Below are positions 1-6,381 of a stretch of 9,978 nt of DNA, piece by piece. A program made the position numbers and the translations under genes. Origin of the DNA: Dehalococcoidia bacterium UBA5629. Lineage in GTDB: Bacteria > Chloroflexota > Dehalococcoidia > GIF9 > UBA5629. The notes under the pieces were generated by a model that worked only from the letters and a program-made list of their open reading frames with translations, did no database searches and was not told the DNA's origin. Every line of letters begins with the position of its first letter. The stretch's first letter is position 1. Where the stretch lies: positions 421-10,398 of the forward strand of contig DIKB01000112.1 in assembly GCA_002421445.1 (NCBI GenBank), written 5' to 3'.

Positions 1-339
1 ACCTTGAAAGCCGCGGGATACGATACAAGCTTCGATTTTTATGAAGCGAATGGTTTGAAACAGGAAAACGGACTGGCAATCGGCTTTGACCTTAGTATCT
101 ATCGGAAAAAGCTCGTATATTTACGTGAGCTGCTTAAACGGAAGAATATCGATGAGAGCAACGTTGTTTACATCGGCGATAGCCAGGACGATGCCGAATG
201 TTTTGAGTTTGTGGGGCATCCCGTTATGTCTTTTCTATCGGCGCCGGATCTAAAAGAACAATATGCCCGGAAGTACAAGGCGTTTGTTCCGGAAAATGAA
301 CGTGACCTTGCGGCCTATCTCGGGATAGCTTCCATCTAG
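1..339 (+). CDS. HAD-superfamily hydrolase, C-terminal part (gene enters from the left edge)
   Basis: The frame is open from base 1, so the 5' part lies outside the window and the TTG at base 4 is probably an internal Leu codon. About 112 residues remain. HAD motif III can be placed at the Lys-rich stretch YRKKLVYLRELLKRKNI. Motif IV is clear in VVYIGDSQDDAECF (bases 163-204), where the GDSxxD acidic residues would bind Mg2+. The following GHPVMSF, and a tail naming a short helix before AAYLG, fit the end of the Rossmann-like core. In this family an N-terminal Asp nucleophile (DxDx[TV]) cleaves a phosphoester; that motif is outside the window, so activity cannot be judged. The substrate cannot be named. 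The TAG stop is followed by a 236-base region with a gene remnant and a terminator. Confidence 0.8.
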   Translation, partial: TLKAAGYDTSFDFYEANGLKQENGLAIGFDLSIYRKKLVYLRELLKRKNIDESNVVYIGDSQDDAECFEFVGHPVMSFLSAPDLKEQYARKYKAFVPENERDLAAYLGIASI

Positions 340-363
340 CCTTTCTTCTTTCGTTACTTTAAT

Positions 364-392
364 TTGACTGTTTTCCGGATGCAGTTTACGCT
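364..392 (+). promoter_or_regulatory. Possible sigma-70 promoter before the flavoprotein remnant
   Basis: TTGACT at 364-369 is a near-consensus -35. Seventeen bases later TACGCT (387-392) keeps only the T-A---T core of a -10. It lies about 60 bases upstream of the remnant start at 452. The -10 is weak, so this is a tentative call. Confidence 0.3.
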
Positions 393-451
393 TATTAATA
401 GTAAGTATCTGCGCTATTCATTAAATGTGACTCAGTTGCGGAGGTAATGTT

Positions 452-493
452 ATGACAAAGGAACGTCTTATCGTTATCGGTGATGGCGGGTGA
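452..493 (+). pseudogene. 5' remnant of a probable FAD/NAD(P)-binding oxidoreductase gene
   Basis: A strong ribosome binding site, CGGAGGT (439-445), lies 6 bases before ATG 452. The frame reads MTKERLIVIGDGG and stops at TGA (491-493). A basic start followed by LIVIGG(D)AAG is how many pyridine nucleotide-disulfide and CoA-disulfide reductase-type flavoproteins begin (the first beta strand and the dinucleotide-binding glycine loop). After a one-base shift the next codons read M-P-A, recalling the usual GMSA that follows the glycine loop. Nothing flavoprotein-like continues beyond about base 500, and a terminator follows at 544. I infer a gene whose body was deleted, leaving its translation start and terminator. 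A short leader peptide with no enzymatic ancestry is the alternative. Confidence 0.5.
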
Positions 494-543
494 TGCCTGC
501 GAATATTTCGTTTTACGATCAAGGTAGTACATCATTTCTGCTG

Positions 544-583
544 AACAATGTTTCCTTGCTATAATCAAGGAAACATTGTTTTT
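544..583 (+). terminator. Rho-independent terminator with 15-bp perfect stem
   Basis: AACAATGTTTCCTTG (544-558) and CAAGGAAACATTGTT (566-580) are exact reverse complements separated by a 7-base loop (CTATAAT). The right arm ends in a U-rich tract, TTGTTTTT (576-583). It would end transcripts of the HAD gene and of the flavoprotein remnant. The loop also contains a promoter -10 box, described separately. Confidence 0.8.
557..565 (+). promoter_or_regulatory. Extended -10 promoter element inside the terminator loop
   Basis: TGCTATAAT is a perfect extended -10 (TGnTATAAT), lying at the end of the left stem arm and in the loop. No convincing -35 is seen (the best at spacing 18 is TTCTGC), which is tolerated by extended -10 promoters. 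The predicted start, near base 572, falls in the right arm, so the new transcript would lack the left arm and escape the terminator. This is the only promoter candidate seen close to the membrane ferredoxin gene that begins near 606. Confidence 0.5.
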
Positions 584-605
584 ATGTGGTTCCTTCAGGG
601 TGATA

Positions 606-1985
606 GTGCAAAAACTATTTTACGTCTTGCAACGGTTTAAATCGATCGCGACAACAGGGCATATTTTTCGTGTCTGCTGTGCTCTCATTCTGTCATTTGC
701 TGTTTTGCTGGTCACAGCCTCTCCTGTAGCTGCCTGCATTATTACTGTGGCTCCTTCTACCACTTCCGGTACCGTCGGTGATACGGTTTCCATTACTATC
801 AATGTTCAATTAACGCATCGTAATTGCACCGTCCCTATCGATGATACGGTGATAACGTTGACCGGCGTGGAGATGGTCAGCCAAACTCCATGGCAGACCG
901 TAAGATCGGATCTGTATAAAAAAGAGATCAAAGTAAAGCTGATTAAAAGCGGTCAGGGAAAAATCGAGGTGGTGAGGGAGTGCTCGCGTGGTGGCGATGA
1001 TACGATTGCCACAATAGCTATCGCTGAAGCGAAAACTACTCAACTGCCTGCCATGCCACAGCCGTCGACTGCAACGCAATTGCCCTCTCTGCCATCTACA
1101 ACATCGCCACCGTCTTCTGAGACTCTGACTTCTGATGGTCAACAGCAGCCACAGCAAATCCCGGACGAACCCACCTGGTGGGATGCGTTTCGAGATGGCA
1201 TCACACAACCGAGTATTATGGGCGTCTGGTTGTTGACCATTTTCGGTACGGCAGGTTTGATGCTGCGTTTTCGGCGTTTGCGCTATCTCATTTTGCTTGG
1301 TTCTCTGGCTTTTCTCGGTTTCATAACCGGTGGTTGCCCCTGCGCGTTGGGCGCATTGCAGAACGTTTTCATTCATCTGGGAACGATCAAGGAGAAACTG
1401 TCATCCTACCTTTTCATCGGAATCCCAATAGTAGCCTCGATTTTTATGGGGCGTTTGTTCTGTGGATGGGTATGTCCGATGGGTGCAGTCCAGCATTTCA
1501 TTTACAGAAAGGAGCTTTTGAAGAAAGGACAGAAAACCGATCTTAACTGGCGTTATCATCAAATATTGAGATATCTGAAGTATCTGGTACTGGTTATTCT
1601 GATAGTTGCAGTGCTGATAACGCAGGAAGCTGTTTTCAAAGATATCGATCCGTTTAAGGCACTGTTTAATCTTAATTTTACGTTGCTGACGCCAACACTA
1701 ATTCTAATCGTTATCCTCGTGGCAGCATTATTTATCGGCTTCCCATTCTGTAAGTATCTCTGCCCTCTCGGCGCTTTGCTATCGCTATTCTCTCGCATAT
1801 CACTGTTTAAAGTTAAGATAGGAGAGAAATGTACCAATTGCAAGGCGTGTCATACACTGTATTGTGATTATCGCGCTATCGTCCCCGGTGAACATTCGCC
1901 AAGCATAGATCGGTTGGAATGCGTCAGTTGCGGTGAATGCATTTCCCGTTGTCCTCACGGCGCAATCGATTTCACCGCGAAATGA
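606..1985 (+). CDS. NapH-type membrane polyferredoxin with secreted N-terminal domain
   Basis: This is a probable 459-residue electron-transfer protein of the cytoplasmic membrane. I chose GTG 606 because AGGGTGA lies just upstream; the frame stays open up to a TTG inside the terminator stem, which is an unlikely start. Residues 23-38 are a hydrophobic signal segment ending in SPVAA-C44, which fits a lipobox (V-A-A-C) or an ordinary signal peptidase site. A 100-residue beta-rich domain with Cys pairs follows, then a Pro/Ser/Thr/Gln linker (about 143-189). Membrane segments are near 206-222, 227-243, 268-285, 326-340 and 360-380. Cysteine pairs at the membrane face are C244PC246, C286GWVC290P and C382KYLC386P, the pattern of Fer4_5/NapH/NosR proteins. 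Two C-terminal clusters use Cys409/412/415/420 (the last gap lengthened and without Pro) and Cys439/442/445/449-Pro. The partner and the electron donor are not visible. Confidence 0.85.
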   Translation: MQKLFYVLQRFKSIATTGHIFRVCCALILSFAVLLVTASPVAACIITVAPSTTSGTVGDTVSITINVQLTHRNCTVPIDDTVITLTGVEMVSQTPWQTVRSDLYKKEIKVKLIKSGQGKIEVVRECSRGGDDTIATIAIAEAKTTQLPAMPQPSTATQLPSLPSTTSPPSSETLTSDGQQQPQQIPDEPTWWDAFRDGITQPSIMGVWLLTIFGTAGLMLRFRRLRYLILLGSLAFLGFITGGCPCALGALQNVFIHLGTIKEKLSSYLFIGIPIVASIFMGRLFCGWVCPMGAVQHFIYRKELLKKGQKTDLNWRYHQILRYLKYLVLVILIVAVLITQEAVFKDIDPFKALFNLNFTLLTPTLILIVILVAALFIGFPFCKYLCPLGALLSLFSRISLFKVKIGEKCTNCKACHTLYCDYRAIVPGEHSPSIDRLECVSCGECISRCPHGAIDFTAK

Positions 1986-2014
1986 TAACAAGTCACTCCT
2001 GCTCCACGCTCATT

Positions 2015-2044
2015 TTGTGTTGAGTGAAACGATTCTGATATAAT
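2015..2044 (+). promoter_or_regulatory. Sigma-70-like promoter for tRNA-Arg (and probably the por operon)
   Basis: TTGTGT (2015-2020), an 18-base spacer and a perfect TATAAT (2039-2044) place the start near 2051, about three bases before the mature tRNA end. No second promoter is seen between this tRNA and the por genes. Confidence 0.7.
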
Positions 2045-2053
2045 GAGCGGCAA

Positions 2054-2125
2054 GCCCCTGTAGCTCAGGGGATAGAGCACCGGCCTCCGAAGCCGGGTGC
2101 GAGGGTTCAAATCCCTCCAGGGGCA
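2054..2125 (+). tRNA. tRNA-Arg, anticodon CCG
   Basis: A full cloverleaf can be drawn. The acceptor GCCCCTG (2054-2060) pairs with CAGGGGC (2118-2124), with discriminator A2125. The D arm is GCTC/GAGC. The anticodon stem CCGGC/GCCGG (2080-2084, 2092-2096) has loop CTCCGAA, with CCG at 2087-2089 reading CGG codons. The T arm is GAGGG-TTCAAAT-CCCTC. The 3' CCA is not encoded (CTT follows), so a CCA-adding enzyme is needed, unlike the tRNA-Pro in this window. Confidence 0.95.
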
Positions 2126-2144
2126 CTTGAGGAGTGTGACTCAT

Positions 2145-3026
2145 ATGAATGGACAACAGACGACTGAATTCAGGTGGCATGGCCGTGGTGGTCAGGGAGC
2201 TGTAACTTCAGCTGAGATGATTGCTCTGGCAGCAATCGAGGAAGGGAAGTTTGCGCAGGCATTTCCCAGTTTCGGACCGGAACGGCGAGGTGCGCCGGTT
2301 CTGGCATTCAATCGTGTTCACGATTCAATACCGATTAAAATACGATCCGGTGTAACTAATCCCGACGTTGTAGTCGTTCTCGATCCCGGGCTCCTCACTA
2401 TCATTGATGTGATGGCCGGGCTTAAAGAGAACGGTGTTCTCGTCATCAATAGTCCCAAATCATTGAGTGAGCTTAAGAAAGATTACTCCGGACCGTGGAA
2501 TCTTGCAGTCGTCGATGCTACCAAAATTGCACGCAAAGAGCTCGGTGTGCCCATAGTTAATACAACCATGCTCGGAGCAGTTGTTAAAGCTGTCGGAATA
2601 ATAAAACTGGAATCGCTCAACGGCCCGATCAAAGAGCATTTTGGAGCCAGGGCTCCGAGCAACATTACTGCTGCTCGTGAGGCATATGAACAAACACAGA
2701 TTGCACCCCCTGTCAAGACCATGCCGAAGAGGGTTGAAGTACTCGAGGTGTTACCGTCATGGCAGGAGATACTTCCCGGTTGTGTAGTTACCAGCCCGGG
2801 TAGTGCCAAGCAGTATCGCACCGGAGATTGGCGTTCAAAATATACTGATTTTGACTACTCGCGCTGCATTAAATGTGGCCTCTGTTATATATTCTGTCCT
2901 GAAGGGTGCATCGAACAGCGACCTGATGGATATTTTGAATCGAACAAATATTACTGTAAGGGATGTGGCATCTGTGCTACCGAATGTCCCAAGGAAGTTA
3001 TATCCATGATCGAGGAGGCGTCATAG
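2145..3026 (+). CDS. porCD: Pyruvate:ferredoxin oxidoreductase, fused gamma-delta subunit
   Basis: This 293-residue protein joins two POR subunits. The start is ATG 2145, with GAGGAG at 2129-2134; the frame is open further upstream, but only through the tRNA. Residues 1 to about 185 are the gamma (PorC/PorG) domain, with FRWHGRGGQGAVTSAE, FPSFGPERRGAPV and a conserved NTTMLGA region. About 210-293 are the delta (PorD) domain, an eight-iron ferredoxin with two motifs at Cys241/244/247/251 and Cys271/274/277/281. The delta part passes electrons from the catalytic core to external ferredoxin. The enzyme is cytoplasmic. The gene is followed by porA after one base, with GAGGAGG at 3012-3018 serving porA. 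Gamma-delta fusions occur in other anaerobes. The ketoacid assignment rests mostly on the alpha and beta subunits. Confidence 0.92.
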   Translation: MNGQQTTEFRWHGRGGQGAVTSAEMIALAAIEEGKFAQAFPSFGPERRGAPVLAFNRVHDSIPIKIRSGVTNPDVVVVLDPGLLTIIDVMAGLKENGVLVINSPKSLSELKKDYSGPWNLAVVDATKIARKELGVPIVNTTMLGAVVKAVGIIKLESLNGPIKEHFGARAPSNITAAREAYEQTQIAPPVKTMPKRVEVLEVLPSWQEILPGCVVTSPGSAKQYRTGDWRSKYTDFDYSRCIKCGLCYIFCPEGCIEQRPDGYFESNKYYCKGCGICATECPKEVISMIEEAS

Positions 3027-3027
3027 T

Positions 3028-4203
3028 ATGAAACGAATCGGAATGGAAGGTTCTCTGGCAATAGCTGAGGCTGCGAAAGCAGCTCATGTCGATGTGGTAG
3101 CCGCATATCCCATTACTCCGCAGACGCATATTGTTGAGAAGCTGGCTGAGCTTGTCGCCACCGGCGAACTGAAGGCGGATTATATACCGGTGGAATCAGA
3201 GCATTCTGCGATGAGCGCCTGCCTCGGCTCCTGTGCTGTCGGCGCCAGAACGTTTACAGCTACGGCGGGGCAGGGACTCGAGCTGATGCATGAAGTTCTT
3301 TACGTCGCATCATCAATGCGATTGCCGATCATCATGGTGGTTGTGAACAGAAGTTTGTCGGCCCCTTTGAGTGTCTGGGGTGATCATTCCGATGTCATGG
3401 CCGTTCGCGATTGCGGATGGATTCAGATGTTCGCCGAGAATGTTCAGCAGGCTTATGATCTGACCTTATGTGCATTCAAAATCGGCGAGGACCACAGCGT
3501 TTTGTTTCCGGTCATGGTACATGTGGATGGTTTCCACCTTTCTCACGTCATTGAACCGTATTTTGTACTCAATCAGGAGGACATAGACGGCTTTATACCT
3601 CCCTACCGCTATCCTTATGCGTTAAACCCGGCAAAGCCTGTTACTCTCGGTGCATTCGGGCCTCCCAATGTGTATACCGAAGCGAAGAAAGCGCAGGAGG
3701 TTGCTCTCCTGTCTACGAAGAAGGTTATTCTTAACACATGGACACAGTTCAAGAAATTATCCGGCCGTTCCTACAATCCTGTTGAGGTTTATAAAACTGA
3801 TGATGCCGATGTGGCTCTCATGACGATGGGCAGTTTCAGCGAAACGGCGATGCTGGCTATCGATAGCCTCAGAAGCCAGGGGCTTAAGGTGGGATTGGTC
3901 AGACTCCGCTTGTGGCGTCCTTTCCCATTTGATGAGCTTCGTGCTGCTGTATCGAATCTGAGTACACTCATTGTTTTCGACAGGGCGATCTCTTCCGGCG
4001 GCCCCCCAGGTCCTGTTGCCAGCGAAATTAGAAGTGCCCTGTATCCGATGAAAACGAGGCCTAAGGTTGTTAGCTTCATTGGTGGTCTCGGCGGACGTGA
4101 TGTTACCGTTCAGGCTTTTGAAAAGTTGATTAAGAAGGGCATTGAGAAAGCAAAGGCCGATCAATTGACTGACTATGAAATGATCGAGGTGCGCGGACAA
4201 TGA
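3028..4203 (+). CDS. porA: Pyruvate:ferredoxin oxidoreductase alpha subunit
   Basis: The protein has 391 residues, the usual length for a stand-alone alpha subunit. It carries the POR_N pyrimidine-binding domain: AAYPITPQTHIVE (25-37), VESEHSAM (55-62) and GARTFTATAGQGLELMHEVLY. Its SVWGDHSDVMAVRDCGWIQ stretch resembles the substrate-site region of pyruvate enzymes (consensus W-x-D-x-x-D...RD-x-GW). The C-terminal transketolase-like domain contains RLRLWRPFPFDELR. With PorB it forms the thiamine diphosphate (TPP) active site that turns pyruvate and CoA into acetyl-CoA, CO2 and reduced ferredoxin, or the reverse in CO2-fixing anaerobes. The start is set by GAGGAGG nine bases upstream. Its TGA overlaps the porB ATG (ATGA, 4200-4203), implying translational coupling. 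A branched-chain ketoacid enzyme is a less likely alternative. Confidence 0.93.
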   Translation: MKRIGMEGSLAIAEAAKAAHVDVVAAYPITPQTHIVEKLAELVATGELKADYIPVESEHSAMSACLGSCAVGARTFTATAGQGLELMHEVLYVASSMRLPIIMVVVNRSLSAPLSVWGDHSDVMAVRDCGWIQMFAENVQQAYDLTLCAFKIGEDHSVLFPVMVHVDGFHLSHVIEPYFVLNQEDIDGFIPPYRYPYALNPAKPVTLGAFGPPNVYTEAKKAQEVALLSTKKVILNTWTQFKKLSGRSYNPVEVYKTDDADVALMTMGSFSETAMLAIDSLRSQGLKVGLVRLRLWRPFPFDELRAAVSNLSTLIVFDRAISSGGPPGPVASEIRSALYPMKTRPKVVSFIGGLGGRDVTVQAFEKLIKKGIEKAKADQLTDYEMIEVRGQ

Positions 4204-5123
4204 ACACTACTGTAACTGTAACTAAAAGACTGGTGAATTCTTTCGAGCAACTGGCTCCCGGCCATCGAGCATGTCTGGGTTGTGGTGAAGCGTTGGCGGT
4301 ACGCCTTGTCGGCAAAGCGCTGGGCCAAAATGTAATCATTGTCAGCGCTACGGGATGTATGGAGATTATCTCATCGCAATATCCCTTTACGTCGTGGGAG
4401 GTGCCGTGGATTCATACGCTGTTTGAAAATGCATCGGCAGTGGCTTCCGGTATAGAGGCTGGCATCCGGGCACTATCCAGAAAAGGTGAATTCAATGAAA
4501 AGACGAAAGTCGTTGCCATGGGTGGCGACGGTGCAACATCCGATATCGGTTTGCAGGCTTTGTCCGGTGCGCTGGAACGCAGGCATAATTTTATCTATAT
4601 CTGCTATGACAATGAAGCGTATATGAATACGGGCGTTCAACGCTCCAGCGCAACGCCCTACGGTGCATCCACGACCACATCACCTGCAAGCAAAATCACC
4701 ATCGGTCAGACTACATGGAAGAAGAATATGCCGGCCATTGTAGCGGCACATGATGTACCATATGTTGCTACTGCCTGCGCGAGCTATCCGTTCGATCTTA
4801 TGAGCAAGGTACAAAAAGCCATGAACGTCGATGGCCCATCGTATATTCACATATTATCCGTTTGTCCGACAGGCTGGAGGTCTTCAACAGAGTCTGTTAT
4901 TGGGCTGGGCAGGCTCGCGGTGAGAACGGGTATATTCCCGCTCTACGAGATTGAAGACGGCAGGTACAAATTAAATATGCAAATGGATAAACTCCATCCG
5001 GTTGAGGAGTATCTCAAACAGCAGGGCAGGTTCAGACATTTATCACCCGAGGTCATCGCCAGCATTCAAACGAGAGTCAATGCGGATTACGCAAAGCTGA
5101 AGGAGAAAGCGACAAGAAGCTAG
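4200..5123 (+). CDS. porB: Pyruvate:ferredoxin oxidoreductase beta subunit (TPP-binding)
   Basis: The 307-residue protein binds TPP and the proximal [4Fe-4S] cluster. The four cluster ligands expected of PorB are present: Cys25, Cys28 (CLGCG), Cys53 (ATGCME) and Cys222 (CPTGW). The TPP/Mg motif is G109-D110-G111 through YDNEAYMNTG (136-145). YPFTSWEVPWIHTLFENASAVASGIEA is a very typical PorB segment. Translation starts at the ATGA overlap with porA, with GAGGT (4186-4190) upstream. The TAG stop (5121-5123) lies exactly where a MITE-like element begins. If that element is removed with one TA copy, the stop codon stays the same, so the protein end appears unaffected by the insertion. Confidence 0.94.
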   Translation: MNTTVTVTKRLVNSFEQLAPGHRACLGCGEALAVRLVGKALGQNVIIVSATGCMEIISSQYPFTSWEVPWIHTLFENASAVASGIEAGIRALSRKGEFNEKTKVVAMGGDGATSDIGLQALSGALERRHNFIYICYDNEAYMNTGVQRSSATPYGASTTTSPASKITIGQTTWKKNMPAIVAAHDVPYVATACASYPFDLMSKVQKAMNVDGPSYIHILSVCPTGWRSSTESVIGLGRLAVRTGIFPLYEIEDGRYKLNMQMDKLHPVEEYLKQQGRFRHLSPEVIASIQTRVNADYAKLKEKATRS

Positions 5124-5210
5124 TGTAGTGTCTCAAAGACATCTCTACAATAAGCGACACCTTAGACTCATTGTCAAGATATTGCGGTGATACTACACTA
5201 GCAGTTTTTT
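5119..5210 (+). terminator. Probable terminator of the por operon
   Basis: GCTAGTGTAGTGTC (5119-5132) pairs with GATACTACACTAGC (5189-5202) with one G-U pair. It is followed by AG and six T residues (5205-5210). The loop is long (56 bases) but partly self-pairing. The stem is the MITE-like element plus its flanks, and the T run belongs to the host sequence, so termination may be a by-product of the insertion. Confidence 0.45.
5121..5200. mobile_element. MITE-like element with IS630-type target signature
   Basis: Eighty bases (76 without the flanking TA pairs) begin with TA-GTGTAGTGTC and end with GATACTACAC-TA. The two ends are inverted repeats matching at about 10 of the outer 12 positions. 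Each end carries TA, and the outer context is GC...GC, so the empty site would read GCTAGC. IS630/Tc1-type transposons insert into CTAG and duplicate TA, which is exactly this pattern. There is no coding capacity inside. The inner bases contain a small hairpin (TGTCT/AGACA, 5129-5141). The transposon relationship is inferred from one copy; an ordinary terminator structure is the alternative. Confidence 0.5.
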
Positions 5211-5224
5211 CTGTCTGGATTTTC

Positions 5225-5254
5225 TTGACTCTTGTAGAGTCGTCTCATTATACT
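5225..5254 (+). promoter_or_regulatory. Sigma-70-like promoter for tRNA-Pro
   Basis: TTGACT (5225-5230), an 18-base spacer and TATACT (5249-5254), one mismatch from consensus in each box, predict a start near 5261, two bases before the tRNA. Confidence 0.75.
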
Positions 5255-5262
5255 TTTCGCTG

Positions 5263-5338
5263 CGGGGTGTAGCGCAGTGGCTAGCGCGCATGGTTTGGGA
5301 CCATGAGGTCGGTGGTTCGAATCCACTCACCCCGACCA
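5263..5338 (+). tRNA. tRNA-Pro, anticodon TGG
   Basis: The acceptor CGGGGTG (5263-5269) pairs with CACCCCG (5328-5334), the usual bacterial tRNA-Pro acceptor. The anticodon stem CATGG/CCATG encloses loop TTTGGGA, with TGG at 5296-5298. The T arm contains GGTTCGAATCC. The discriminator A5335 and an encoded CCA (5336-5338) complete it. A T-rich stretch (5341-5353) follows and may end the transcript. The next gene is convergent. Confidence 0.95.
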
Positions 5339-5439
5339 GTTTCTTGTTTTTTAGACCATAAATGCTGGTGTAATGAAACTTTTACGAGATTACCCGGAAT
5401 GTTTAAAAATATTGGCGTTGATGCTAAAAACTGGGAATG

Positions 5440-6381
5440 TCAAATTGATTTAGTCAGATAATTAGCTCTTTCGTCAAGTAACCGGTTTTGCAGGACTAAT
5501 TCCCTTTGTGCTTTCTCAAGCTTTTCATATCGCGGAGTCTGGTCTTTTCTTATTACAATTTTACTACCAGGTTTGCCAGTCGAAATTGGTAATTCTTGAA
5601 TGACCTTTGCTGCTTCAAGTCTTTGTTCCGCTATCTTACAATAATTCTCGGAAATATCTATATGAAGGAAGTGGCGTTTTGTATTTTGTGCTACTACAGC
5701 AACAGTACCCGTGCCTCCAAACATATCAAGTACCACATTTCCTCTATAAGTATAATATTTAATCAACCTGTAAATTAGTTCTTCAGGGAAAGGGGCTGGA
5801 TGTCCCCTGCGATGAGTCTCAGGTGGAATATACCAGAAACCATCAGAAAAGCGTTTAAACTCATCGGCGGTAATATCAGACTCTCTAGGATCACCTTCTA
5901 AAGCCCATGAATCTTTACTGAAAACCAAGACGTATTCCCACGAAGGTAAAATATGGGGATTTGATGGACTACGCCAACTTCCCCATGCCGTTCTTTTAAG
6001 CATTGTCTGCTTAAACCATAGTATCTCTGTTCTCATTATCATTCCAATTTCCCTGAGTTGATTAGAGAAATCATGGTGAATAGGGGTGAAGTTTTTTATA
6101 CTTGTTGGAGCAATATTCAAGGCAAACCGTCCACCTGGCACTAAAATCCGTTTTGTTTCCAGCCAGACTTGCTTCATCCATTCTAAATATTTTTCATATG
6201 TAAGACTATCGTCATGATTATCATAATTTATTCCCAAGTTATAAGGCGGTGATGTAATAGCTAAGTCAATACTATTACTTGGAATTTGTTGCATGACTTT
6301 AAGAACATCACCGCAGACTATTTGGTCAAGAAAACTTGCTGGTGTCATTTGGTCACTATTATTTGGTGTACAGATAAGCAT
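5440..6381 (-). CDS. Beta-class DNA methyltransferase (N4-cytosine or N6-adenine), probable modification enzyme
   Basis: The 313-residue protein has catalytic motif IV TSPPY (43-47) before SAM-binding motif I, VVLDMFGGTGT (216-226); this order defines the beta class. GDVLKVMQQIPSNSIDLAI precedes motif IV, and RRGHPAPFPEEL (191-202) precedes motif I as in related enzymes. A Ser before PPY is commoner in N4-cytosine enzymes, but the base cannot be settled from sequence alone. ATG 6381 has GAGGGA at 6385-6390, rather close; the next ATG (6348) has no ribosome binding site. Its first 23 bases overlap the end of the HNH gene, so the two are translated together. The gene is visibly AT-richer than its surroundings. 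The target sequence is unknown. Confidence 0.9.
   Translation of the reverse strand: MLICTPNNSDQMTPASFLDQIVCGDVLKVMQQIPSNSIDLAITSPPYNLGINYDNHDDSLTYEKYLEWMKQVWLETKRILVPGGRFALNIAPTSIKNFTPIHHDFSNQLREIGMIMRTEILWFKQTMLKRTAWGSWRSPSNPHILPSWEYVLVFSKDSWALEGDPRESDITADEFKRFSDGFWYIPPETHRRGHPAPFPEELIYRLIKYYTYRGNVVLDMFGGTGTVAVVAQNTKRHFLHIDISENYCKIAEQRLEAAKVIQELPISTGKPGSKIVIRKDQTPRYEKLEKAQRELVLQNRLLDERANYLTKSI

Noticed and set aside
491..544. TGA at 491 read as selenocysteine, extending the short flavoprotein-like ORF
   Set aside because: The read-through adds only 16 residues without any known selenoprotein motif and ends at another TGA; no SECIS-like element is evident in place. A degraded gene explains it better.
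576..605. Earlier TTG start for the membrane ferredoxin at 576
   Set aside because: It lies inside the right arm of the terminator stem and has no ribosome binding site. GTG 606, with AGGGTGA close upstream, fits the signal peptide better.
810..1376. Long open frame on the minus strand opposite the membrane ferredoxin gene (also frames opposite porA and DegV)
   Set aside because: They lie wholly inside clearly recognised genes, have no ribosome binding site or recognisable motif, and show compositions typical of antisense shadows.
2097..2144. N-terminal extension of the gamma-delta subunit into the tRNA
   Set aside because: The extra 16 codons are tRNA-Arg sequence. The ribosome binding site GAGGAG and the family's normal start both point to ATG 2145.
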